Both the position numbers and the translations under genes were made by a program. Positions 16,819-24,068 of a stretch of 64,000 bases of DNA are shown piece after piece. The stretch's first letter is position 1, and the number at the start of each line of letters is the position of its first letter. The notes below the pieces were generated by a model. The model made no database searches. It was not told the DNA's origin and was given only the letters and a program-made list of their open reading frames with translations. The stretch is from RPQJ01 sp963731105. Its GTDB lineage: Bacteria > Pseudomonadota > Gammaproteobacteria > Steroidobacterales > Steroidobacteraceae. The stretch covers positions 1 to 64,000 of the forward strand of contig CAVSUM010000022.1 of assembly GCA_963731105.1 (NCBI GenBank). Reading direction: 5' to 3'.

Positions 16819-17394
16819 TTATGCCGCCAGCACCCCCCGCAACCACTGGGCCGTCTCAGCGAGCTCCGCCGCGCACACAGCATGCTCCATCGGGTACTCG
16901 TGCCACTCGACCGCATAGCCCTGTGCGCTGAGCACGTCGCGCGCCTCGATCCCCATCGCGACCGGCACCACCGGATCCATCCGTCCGTGGCACATCAGGA
17001 TCGGCACCTCCGCATTGGCGCCTGACTTCTCCGCCACGAGCCGGGCAGGGAAGGGGAGGTAAGTGGACAGCGCCAGCAGGCCTGCCAGCCGCTCACCAAA
17101 CCGCAGTCCCGCCGACAGCGCCACCGCACCACCCTGCGAAAACCCCGCGAGCACGACGCGCGAGGCCGGCACGCCCCGCTCGATCTGCTGCTCGAGATAC
17201 GCGTTCACCCGCTCGACGGACTCCGCGAGCCCCGCCGCATCCGCCCGCCCCTCCGGCAGCTGCAACTCCTCCACGATCGGTACGAAGTCGAAGCCGTCCG
17301 CACCGAGGCCATGCAGCAGCACCACCGTCGCAGTCGCCGGCTCATCGGGTTCGAGGGTGATTTCGAACTCGCTGTCGCGTGAGGTGTATTGCAT
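16819..17394 (-). CDS. Alpha/beta hydrolase paralogue with active-site loop deleted (copy B)
   Basis: 191 aa from ATG 17394 (MQYTSRDSEFEITLEP). It aligns along its whole length with the esterase at 5397 (VVLLHGLGADGFDF; GFSQGG; GRMDPVVP; YPMEHAVC), so Ser, Asp and His remain. Between EELQLPE and GRADAAG, however, 36 residues present in copy A (the PHAP...VTVNAG...AWYD loop) are missing. The deletion is a clean multiple of three. Either a recent loss-of-function paralogue or a derivative with altered substrate access; activity is doubtful. Confidence 0.82.
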   Translation of the reverse strand: MQYTSRDSEFEITLEPDEPATATVVLLHGLGADGFDFVPIVEELQLPEGRADAAGLAESVERVNAYLEQQIERGVPASRVVLAGFSQGGAVALSAGLRFGERLAGLLALSTYLPFPARLVAEKSGANAEVPILMCHGRMDPVVPVAMGIEARDVLSAQGYAVEWHEYPMEHAVCAAELAETAQWLRGVLAA

Positions 17395-17487
17395 GTGTGG
17401 CGGACGCCAGGCCGGGCAAGACAGAAAAGATCGCCCCGCCACACCCTTGAACTGAACCCGACGAAGGTTAGTGGAAGACGCGGCAGG

Positions 17488-17515
17488 GCGATCGCGCATC
17501 AAAAGGCGCGATCGC
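17488..17515. repeat. Perfect inverted repeat containing GCGATCGC
   Basis: Arms GCGATCGCGC (17488-17497) and GCGCGATCGC (17506-17515) around ATCAAAAG, followed on the plus strand by ATTTT. It lies between the HAD gene stop (17555, minus) and the esterase B start (17394, minus). Could be a transcript-end hairpin for the HAD gene or a protein-binding palindrome. Confidence 0.55.
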
Positions 17516-17554
17516 ATTTTGCTCAAGCGTGTCGTCGTCGTCCAGAGTGGACAC

Positions 17555-18376
17555 TCAACACGGCTCCGATCGAGCGGACGACTGCGTGAGTCGCCACCAC
17601 GACTCGAGGTCCTGCAGACCAACCCTCTCGCTTGAGTCCTTCTGCACGCGCAGCACCGGTTGCCACCCCTGTCGCGCGTGCAGTCCGGGCCCGACGGCCA
17701 CCGCCCCGTCGATGTGTGCGTCTGCGAAGTAGACGCTGCGTGCCACTACGACCGGCACACCCGCCGCGTTCGCCGCGGCCGCGCCATCGGGCGAATCCTC
17801 GATCGCGAGCGTTTGCTGCGGACTCAAGCCCAACGCGGCCACGGCACGCTCATAGACCTCCGGGTCTGGCTTCTTGCGCGCAACGTCCTCGCCGCACACG
17901 ACGACCGCGAACCACTCGCGCCAGTGCTCCCCGAGCTGCACCGTGAGCAGCGCCTCGACATTGGCCCGACAGGAGGTCGTGGTGATGCCCATGGCCAGAT
18001 TGTGCTCGCGACACTCCCGGATCAGGGCCATGACACCGGGACGCAGCGGTATGGCTCCGCCCTGCACCAGCTCGGCGTAGTACGCGTTCTTCCGCGTGTG
18101 AACGGTGCGTGCCAACGCCGCACGCTCGGCCGGACTTCCCGGCGGATGCGCCCGATCCGCCATGTCGTGCATCAGACGCTCGAAGCCGCCGCTGACGCGC
18201 AGTAGCGGACCGTAGTAGCGCTCATCCCAGCGCCAGGGCAGGCCACAGGCCTCGAACGCGCGGTTGTACGCCACGCGATGCCCGTCGCGCTCGGTTTCCG
18301 CGAGCGTTCCGTCGACATCCCAGAGCAGAGCCGCCAGCCGGGTAGGGGACCTCACCATCGTTCCACCCGCATACAC
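17555..18376 (-). CDS. HAD-superfamily hydrolase (CbbY/PGM-like)
   Basis: 273 aa. LLWDVDGTLAETER supplies the DxDGT nucleophile motif, ITTTS the motif II Thr/Ser, KKPDPEVYERA the motif III Lys and IEDSPDGAAAA the motif IV acidic pair. The helical cap between residues ~25 and 95 is of the subfamily I type seen in CbbY and beta-phosphoglucomutase. Start at ATG 18376 (AAGGTGG upstream) or ATG 18358. Probable sugar-phosphate phosphatase/mutase; the C-terminal ~40 residues are unusual and of unknown role. Confidence 0.87.
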   Translation of the reverse strand: MYAGGTMVRSPTRLAALLWDVDGTLAETERDGHRVAYNRAFEACGLPWRWDERYYGPLLRVSGGFERLMHDMADRAHPPGSPAERAALARTVHTRKNAYYAELVQGGAIPLRPGVMALIRECREHNLAMGITTTSCRANVEALLTVQLGEHWREWFAVVVCGEDVARKKPDPEVYERAVAALGLSPQQTLAIEDSPDGAAAANAAGVPVVVARSVYFADAHIDGAVAVGPGLHARQGWQPVLRVQKDSSERVGLQDLESWWRLTQSSARSEPC

Positions 18377-18432
18377 GCCACCTTCGATGATATCGTCGCT
18401 GCCTGTTGATCGCCTGTTGCCGGAGTTGGTTC

Positions 18433-18750
18433 ATGCGCCATCATTTGTTCAAGGCTACCGCTCTCCTGGTGTGCATCGCTAACCCCGCTCACAGCGAAAC
18501 CATTCGCTGCGGCTCCTGGCTCGTGGATGCCTCGGTCTCGGTCGAAGAACTCGTCCGCAAGTGCGGCGAGCCGGCCTCTAAACGAGCTGAGGCACAGGAC
18601 ATACGGGTGCGGTCGCTGAACGATTCAAGTACACGAATAGTCGGCACCACTGTTACCGAGTACTGGACCTATGACCGGGGCACGCAGGCAGCACCCGTGC
18701 TGGTGACTATCATTGACGGCAAGATCCGCTCCATCGAGCGCATCAGGTGA
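18433..18750 (+). CDS. DUF2845-like periplasmic protein
   Basis: 105 aa from ATG 18433 with a signal peptide (LFKATALLVCIANPAHS). The mature part IRCGSWLVDASVSVEELVRKCGEPASK matches the DUF2845 pattern of a cysteine pair and a repeat-like CG.P turn; the rest is beta-rich (TEYWTYDRG, VLVTIIDGKIRSIERIR). Small outer-envelope or periplasmic protein of unknown role. Upstream HAD gene is divergent. Confidence 0.75.
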   Translation: MRHHLFKATALLVCIANPAHSETIRCGSWLVDASVSVEELVRKCGEPASKRAEAQDIRVRSLNDSSTRIVGTTVTEYWTYDRGTQAAPVLVTIIDGKIRSIERIR

Positions 18751-18833
18751 CGGCTGGCGTCTGGTTCGGTGCGAGGGTCTAGGTCGCCCGGATGCTCGCC
18801 GGACGACCCGCGGTCGACGCAGAAGCTGCTGAA

Positions 18834-18875
18834 GCTAAGTACACATGTCCGGGTCTGCGCTAAGTTGAGATGTCC
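18834..18875. repeat. IS-end direct repeats
   Basis: Two imperfect direct repeats sharing GCTAAGT and ATGTCC (18834-18850 and 18859-18875), just outside the 3' end of the transposase gene. Repeated transposase-binding motifs at the element end are common in this IS group; no matching opposite end is visible because the element is truncated. Confidence 0.5.
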
Positions 18876-18889
18876 CCTTTGGACCTCCT

Positions 18890-19810
18890 TCAGGCCAGCG
18901 TAGTCAGTCGCAGTTGCGCGGACTTGCTGGCTTCGTCTACCGACTGGATCGCCACGCGTAGGTCATTCGGACCGAGCTTCCGCTGTGTCTTCGTCCCTGC
19001 GATCTTCCGTCGAGGGATGTGGATCCCGGTGACACGGTGAGCGGTCGAGGGCACCGACACCGCACGGTTGTCGCGCTCCGCCTGCACGACCTGGGCGATC
19101 CGTAGCACGTGACCGAGACGCTTGTTCTCGACGACCGCGCCCTGGTCGATCGTGCCGAGCTTGTCATAGGTGGAGTAGGGCAGCGACACGCCCGCCACCT
19201 GGATCTCGATCCGTCCATCCGGATACTGCAGGACATCCACATACTTGCCGGCGTAGCGCCGATTCGTCGGTGTATCGGGCAGCAGGTACAGCTTGCGCTC
19301 GTAGTGCAACGTCAGGTTGCTCGTGACCTTGCGAGTCTCGCGCCAGGCGAAGATCGTATCGAGGTGCTCATCGTCGCGGACGGCTCGATGCGCATTGTGA
19401 CGATCCCGCGGGAGCTTCCCGAAGCGGCGGTTGTAGTCGTAGATGAACGACGGCATCAGCGCGTTGGCCGCATCGATCGTCGAGATGCCCTGAAGCCGCA
19501 GCTCCTTCACGAGCCGATCCTGTAGCGTCTGATGCGCCCGCTCAACGCGTCCCTTGGCCGCTGGCGTGTTCGCGCAGATCCCATCGATGTTGAGTTCGTA
19601 CAGGGCGCGGCCGAACTGTGTATGGCCGTCGCCACCGGTCGCCGACTTGAGGTTGATCCGGAACACGCTGGCTTTGTCGCTGTAGAACGCCAGCGGCTTG
19701 CCGTAGCGCTTCAGATATTGACGTGTGGCCTCGAAGTACGCGAACGTCGACTCCGTGCCCGTGAACAACACGACCATCAGCCGGCTCGTCGCATCATCGA
19801 CGTACACCAA
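18890..19810 (-). pseudogene. 5'-truncated ISNCY-family transposase
   Basis: 306 residues from a TTG-like position at 19810. The integrase core begins at VYVDDATSRLM (first catalytic Asp region), continues with FYSDKASVFR (second Asp) and AAKGRVERAHQTLQDRLVKE (catalytic Glu), and a C-terminal beta-barrel follows. Intact relatives are about 450 aa and carry an N-terminal HTH and a first part of the core which are missing here; a stop lies just upstream in frame. Non-functional remnant. Confidence 0.82.
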
Positions 19811-19954
19811 GCCGGCACGGATCCGTGATGATCACAGGATCTGGATCAGCTCGAAGGGTCGGGCGGCTCTGGCTCGGCGGAGGCCGTGATGCGGATTCGG
19901 AGCGAGAGCAGAGTGCACGGCACATGGTCCGAATGATCCTGATGCCGGGAACCA

Positions 19955-19996
19955 CAGTACGCATAATGTATATTATGTAATAACTAATACTCATGA
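19955..19996 (+). promoter_or_regulatory. AT-rich promoter/operator of the AbrB-Doc operon
   Basis: A short AT-rich patch in otherwise GC-rich DNA, with the inverted repeat CATAAT-GTAT-ATTATG (19962-19977) overlapping a TATTAT hexamer usable as a -10 element. It lies 64 bases upstream of the antitoxin start. Autoregulation by the AbrB-type antitoxin at this palindrome is the expected arrangement for such operons (inference). Confidence 0.5.
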
Positions 19997-20059
19997 CGCT
20001 GGCGGAGCGTTGCAACGGTAGTTAAACTCCCCCGTGCCCACACCCCGGAGCTCACGCCC

Positions 20060-20287
20060 ATGGCCGCCACCATCAAGGTTCGCAAGATCGGCAACTCGCT
20101 CGGCGTACTTCTGCCCAAGGAAGTCGCCGACCAGCTGCACATCGCCGAGGGCGATACCCTCCACGTCGTCACTGACGCCGACGGCGCACACCTCACGCCG
20201 TTCGATCCGGGCTTCGACGCGGCGATGACTGCGTTCGAGGAAACGCGCCGCAAGTACCGCAACGCGCTGCGCGCGCTCGCCAAGTAA
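20060..20287 (+). CDS. AbrB/MazE-family antitoxin
   Basis: 75 aa. TIKVRKIGNSLGVLLPKEVADQLHIAEGDTLHVV is a textbook swapped-hairpin AbrB DNA-binding domain; the C-terminal ~30 residues (FDAAMTAFEETRRKYRNALRALAK) form a helix that would cap the toxin. GGAG precedes the ATG. It is followed after 18 bases by the Doc toxin gene, giving a standard antitoxin-first operon. Confidence 0.9.
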   Translation: MAATIKVRKIGNSLGVLLPKEVADQLHIAEGDTLHVVTDADGAHLTPFDPGFDAAMTAFEETRRKYRNALRALAK

Positions 20288-20305
20288 TCGATCGAGCGCT
20301 CGCCG

Positions 20306-20701
20306 ATGACGGATCCCAATCGGGTCCCGCTGCACGCGGTAATCGCCATCCAGGACGAACTGATCGCCGAGCACGGCGGTCTCGCCGGACCACCACGTCA
20401 GGGTGACCTCGAGGCCGCACTCGGCCGGCTGGTCAGCCTCCATGCGTATTCGGAGACACCGCCGACGCTGCCGAGACTCGCAGCGGCGTACGGCTTTGCC
20501 CTCGCGCGCGGTCACTGTTTCCCGGACGGCAACAAGCGCGTCGCGCTCGCCATCATCGACGTGTTCCTGCGCATGAACGGTCTCGAACTCACCGCCAACG
20601 AGATGGACGCCGTTGCCACCATCCAGGCGCTCGCCGCCGGCGACCTCACCGAAGACCAGCTCACCGACTGGATCGCCGCAAACTCGGCACCGAACCGCTG
20701 A
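20306..20701 (+). CDS. Death-on-curing (Doc) family toxin
   Basis: 131 aa. Fic/Doc fold with the catalytic loop GHCFPDGNKRVAL, matching the Doc consensus HxFx[ND][AG]NK[RT]. Helices before the loop (LAGPPRQGDLEAALGRL) also match Doc. Doc of phage P1 phosphorylates EF-Tu and arrests translation. Paired here with an AbrB-type rather than a Phd-type antitoxin. The module sits between an IS remnant and other accessory genes. Confidence 0.9.
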   Translation: MTDPNRVPLHAVIAIQDELIAEHGGLAGPPRQGDLEAALGRLVSLHAYSETPPTLPRLAAAYGFALARGHCFPDGNKRVALAIIDVFLRMNGLELTANEMDAVATIQALAAGDLTEDQLTDWIAANSAPNR

Positions 20702-20758
20702 CCTACCCCTGCTCAACCCGCCACCGCACAACCGCCCAGGCAGCCTGTACGATGTGCC

Positions 20759-21127
20759 GTGGCTGCACGGATCGGACTCTGGACAGGTTCCCTGCTGCTC
20801 GGCCTTGCAGGCTGCGCGAGCACACCGGAACGACCCGCCCAGTCCACCGTCGGCTGCGCCGAAGCCGTCGTGGCCACGCTGCCCGTCGGACTCACCAATC
20901 CTGAGAAGCACTGCCTCGCCTCGGCCGGCATCGCTCAACGCTGCAGTCGGTTCGAGGCCTGGCTCGCGGGTTGGGGCAAGGAGGTCCGGGATGCCGTAGA
21001 CGATGGCGATGCGTCGTGGGCAGATCTAGTCGACGATCGCGCCGGACGCCACTGCGCATCCACACACGACGGACCCGACTCACTGCTCGAATGCTGCCGG
21101 CAGACACTCTCCGCGATGGGCGACTAG
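20759..21127 (+). CDS. Hypothetical lipoprotein
   Basis: 122 aa from GTG 20759. Signal peptide with lipobox LAGC (GLWTGSLLLGLAGCAS). The mature part is rich in cysteine (about eight) and acidic residues, with no family recognised. Alternating Cys suggests disulfides in the periplasm. Codon use resembles neighbours. It follows the Doc gene by 57 bases and may be a separate unit. Confidence 0.55.
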   Translation: MAARIGLWTGSLLLGLAGCASTPERPAQSTVGCAEAVVATLPVGLTNPEKHCLASAGIAQRCSRFEAWLAGWGKEVRDAVDDGDASWADLVDDRAGRHCASTHDGPDSLLECCRQTLSAMGD

Positions 21128-21142
21128 TCGACGACCGACCGC

Positions 21143-22084
21143 CTAGCCTTCGATGTCCTTCAACTCGAGCCGCCGCAACCGCACGCCGGTCGTGACCGAC
21201 GGGTCCCAGGTGATGACCCGGTTACCTCCGGCCACCTTCGCCAGTGTCAGAGCCTGGTCCGCACGATCAATGGATTCCAGCGCATCCACCTCCGGGTCGA
21301 GCAGCGCCATTCCGAACGACGCCGTCCTGTGGAAGGTAACCCCATCCGCGCCGACCGACGTGAGTCCAGACGTGACGGCATCGCGCAGCCGTGCGATCAC
21401 CTTTTTGCCAGACGCGAGATCCGTCCTGGACAGCCGGATGAGGAACTTGCTCGCGTCGTAGCGGAACACCTTGTCAGGGTGCCGAAGGTGCGCGGCAATG
21501 ATCTTCACCGCCGTGACCAGCGCCTGCGCACCCACGGAGGTGCCGTGGGTCGCATTGATGTCCGGGACGTCGTCGAGTTCCACGAGGGCAATGCAGCATT
21601 GCCGACCGGGCAGCCTTGTCAGCGCATGCCACTCCCGCAGGTCTCGCACCATCTCCCCGGAACTGTGCGCGTCGGTCAGCGCATCTCGACTGTGCAGCGC
21701 ACACTCAATCTCCCGCCGGATGAAGCACAGCGCGTAACTCAGACGCGCACTGGCTTCCTCGAACTCTTCGATGGCCATCCGCTCGACTGGCACACCTGCC
21801 ACCACGCACCGCAGCAGACGCGCGGCGATTCGGTGCTGATCCTCGTGCTCGGCACCAATCATGGCGAATGACGGCAGATCGCGGAGTGCGGGAAGCGCCC
21901 GTTCGAAATACCACCGACCAAACAGGCAGTGACGGTGCGCATCCGCAGCCAGGTCCTTCGGATCACACGGCTGCCGTCTCGAGATCACGCGCAGCAGGTG
22001 ATCGCGCCACACGGCATGGTCGAGCGTGGCCTGTTCCAGTTGCTCCAGGGCCTTCCGGAGCATGGCTTGTTTCGCTGTGAGCAT
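21143..22084 (-). CDS. CZB-GGDEF protein with degenerate active site (DgcZ-like)
   Basis: 313 aa. N-terminal chemoreceptor zinc-binding (CZB) domain: H in TLDHAVWRDH, CLFGRWYFE and AEHEDQHR give the His/Cys zinc ligands, as in E. coli DgcZ. A GGDEF-fold domain follows (LTRLPGRQ, ALVELDDVPDINATHG), but the GG[DE]EF signature is RYDASKF, so cyclase activity is probably lost. It may bind zinc and act by protein contact. Start ATG 22084. Next to the TA module, on the opposite strand. Confidence 0.82.
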   Translation of the reverse strand: MLTAKQAMLRKALEQLEQATLDHAVWRDHLLRVISRRQPCDPKDLAADAHRHCLFGRWYFERALPALRDLPSFAMIGAEHEDQHRIAARLLRCVVAGVPVERMAIEEFEEASARLSYALCFIRREIECALHSRDALTDAHSSGEMVRDLREWHALTRLPGRQCCIALVELDDVPDINATHGTSVGAQALVTAVKIIAAHLRHPDKVFRYDASKFLIRLSRTDLASGKKVIARLRDAVTSGLTSVGADGVTFHRTASFGMALLDPEVDALESIDRADQALTLAKVAGGNRVITWDPSVTTGVRLRRLELKDIEG

Positions 22085-22244
22085 CGGCGTTCCTCGGTAC
22101 CAAAGCCACCAGAACCCCCAGCCCCCTGCATCCTACTCCTCCGGCTCCCCAGCTTCCGGATCCGTCCGCGGCAGCGAACGCCCGTGAGCCTGGCACTTCG
22201 GTAAAGTGATCTCGCCACAATTGGCGTCACAGCTTCCGGTCATC

Positions 22245-23075
22245 GTGAAACTCATCCTCTCCCGCAAAGGCTTCGACTCCTCTGACGGCGGTGTCCCAAG
22301 TCCGCTGATCTACGGCCGTCCCGTGTCGTTACCGATCCCCACCCGACAGCCGTCGCCGACGCGCTACGGTGATCTCGCTGGCGACATCGCCGGCATGGTC
22401 GCCGACCTGACCAGGGGCCGCATCACCGCCGACCACCGCTGTCACCTGGACCCGGACCTCGACCCTGCATCCTTGCCGCGGCTGCCTGGCTGGCGCGGTT
22501 CCTTGGGACAAGTGAGCACCGCGCAGGTCCACCTCGAGAACCACAGGGTCGCCCCCGGCGACCTCTTTCTGTTCTGGGGCCTTTACCGTGCTGCGAACCG
22601 CAACGCCGCCGGACGCTGGCAGTTCACCGGCGACGCCGAGCACCGCATCTTCGGCTGGCTGCAGATCGACGAAATCCTCGTCGTCGGCGACGACCCGCAG
22701 CCGACACTCACCCGGCATCCGTGGCTCGTGTCTCACCCACACCTCGCAACGGGTTGGAACCGGAACAACACCGTCTATGTCGCACGCGACGAGCTCGCAC
22801 TGCCCGCAGGTCGGACCGGTCTCTCCGGATTCGGCCTGATGAAAAGCGGATGGCGTCTGACCTCACCCGACAGCCACCAGCCCTCAACTTGGGCCTTACC
22901 CGCGTGGCTCAACCCGCACACCGGTGGTCCCGGCCTGTCCTACCACCCGGAAAAGCGCTGGAGCACCGACAACACACTCCGCTCGGCCGCGCGTGGCCAG
23001 GAATTCATTGCCGACATCGGCGAGCGCCCCGAGGCTCTCGCCTGGCTCGCACAGCTGTTGCAGGACGCAACCTGA
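22245..23075 (+). CDS. Nucleotide modification associated domain 3 (Nmad3)-like protein
   Basis: 276 aa from GTG 22245 (VKLILSRKGFDSSDGG). The N-terminus KGFDSSDGGVPSPLIYGRPVSLPIP and later blocks (LFLFWGLYR, RIFGWLQI, LASGWNRNNTVYVA-like region) resemble the Nmad3 family, which was described by genome-context analysis as linked to base-modification systems. Later HPHLATGWNRNNTVYV and GLSYHPEKRW carry conserved polar residues. No modification enzymes are adjacent, so it is an orphan here. A longer in-frame start at 22206 exists. Confidence 0.65.
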   Translation: MKLILSRKGFDSSDGGVPSPLIYGRPVSLPIPTRQPSPTRYGDLAGDIAGMVADLTRGRITADHRCHLDPDLDPASLPRLPGWRGSLGQVSTAQVHLENHRVAPGDLFLFWGLYRAANRNAAGRWQFTGDAEHRIFGWLQIDEILVVGDDPQPTLTRHPWLVSHPHLATGWNRNNTVYVARDELALPAGRTGLSGFGLMKSGWRLTSPDSHQPSTWALPAWLNPHTGGPGLSYHPEKRWSTDNTLRSAARGQEFIADIGERPEALAWLAQLLQDAT

Positions 23076-23088
23076 CATGAGAAGGCAA

Positions 23089-23105
23089 GGCTCACCCGGT
23101 GAGCC
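23089..23105. terminator. Hairpin between Nmad3-like gene and GST
   Basis: Inverted repeat GGCTCACC / GGTGAGCC around a single base, 14 bases after the Nmad3-like stop in a convergent gap. No clear T tract. Confidence 0.4.
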
Positions 23106-23201
23106 CTGCGCCGCGGGATCACCTGGACCAGCGAAGCCACTTTAGCGCCCGCCGCCCGGACCCGCCGTAGCCCGAGCACGCACTGGACCGGCACCGCCCC
23201 G

Positions 23202-23819
23202 TCACGCCGGCGATGACTTCGCGTACCAGGCCTTCACGCCGGCGTGCTCACGCACCGCGTCGTGTACTGCGGTGAGTTTCGGATAGTCGGCGAAGATCGT
23301 GGCCGGGATGTGGTCGACCTTGCCACCGTTGAACCAGCGCACCGCCATGCAGATCTTCAGATCCACCACGTGGATCCGTTCCCCGCCGAAGAATGGCCCA
23401 CGCTCGATGTTCCGCTCCGCCGCCCGGCCCCACGCCGGCAGGTACTCCGCGACCAGGGCCTCACGCGCGGCCTTCTTCTCGGCATCCCCCAGCCGCAGCG
23501 TCGGCGACACCTTGGCGCGCAGATCCTCTACGTGCTGCATCATCCCCTCGTGGCGCGCCGCCTCCACGTCGTCGGCCGGGTGCAGACCGTGCCGGCGCCC
23601 GATCAGCACCAGGATCGCGTTCGAGTGCGCGAGTGCCGGCTGGCCCGGCAGCTCGAGCACCGGTAGCCCGCCATACGGCGTTCGCTCCTTGAGCGCCGGC
23701 CAATCGGCCCCCTTGATACGCACATCCTCGAAGTCGATTCCCGCCAGGTGCAGGGCGAGACGACACTCTTCGCCGCGACTCACTGGCGCGTCGAAATAGA
23801 TCAGTTTGGGTTTGCTCAT
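23202..23819 (-). CDS. Glutathione S-transferase family protein
   Basis: 205 aa. N-terminal thioredoxin-like domain LIYFDAPVSRGEECRLALHLAG and the cis-Pro segment GGLPVLELPG, followed by ALAHSNAILVLIGRR (glutathione gamma-glutamyl contact). The all-helical C-terminal domain ends AVREHAGVKAWYAKSS. Layout resembles sigma-type GSTs. Cytosolic detoxification or isomerase role; substrate unknown. Confidence 0.9.
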   Translation of the reverse strand: MSKPKLIYFDAPVSRGEECRLALHLAGIDFEDVRIKGADWPALKERTPYGGLPVLELPGQPALAHSNAILVLIGRRHGLHPADDVEAARHEGMMQHVEDLRAKVSPTLRLGDAEKKAAREALVAEYLPAWGRAAERNIERGPFFGGERIHVVDLKICMAVRWFNGGKVDHIPATIFADYPKLTAVHDAVREHAGVKAWYAKSSPA

Positions 23820-24068
23820 GGTGCGTCGAGCATAGCAGTCGCCGCTCCGCGCGGCTCCGAGGACGGCTACGCCGTCGAGGCAGCTCCGCTGCCGTCTGCC
23901 TTGCCATCAACCATCCGGCCGATCGGCCCCGCCCTGGCAGGCTGCTGAAATGCAATTTTCCACACCCTGTTAATCTACGTAATGGCCTGAGCAGAGACCT
24001 GAATCCCTGACGACCCCATTTCATCACCGACTTCTGGCGCGGAGATCCCCCTCCGCGAGCGACTCCCC

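Larger units (their letters stand above)
18834..19815 (-). mobile_element. Truncated insertion sequence (ISNCY-like transposase)
   Basis: Remnant carrying the C-terminal ~306 residues of a DDE transposase (18890-19810) and one element end with direct repeats. Similarity stops abruptly at about 19815, where a 12-bp palindrome CACGGATCCGTG (19816-19827) and unrelated sequence begin. The left end and the N-terminal helix-turn-helix half are gone, so the element cannot move by itself. Confidence 0.75.

Noticed and set aside
19816..19827. CACGGATCCGTG palindrome as the IS inverted repeat
   Set aside because: It does not match the other element end at 18834-18875; more likely a chance or junction palindrome.
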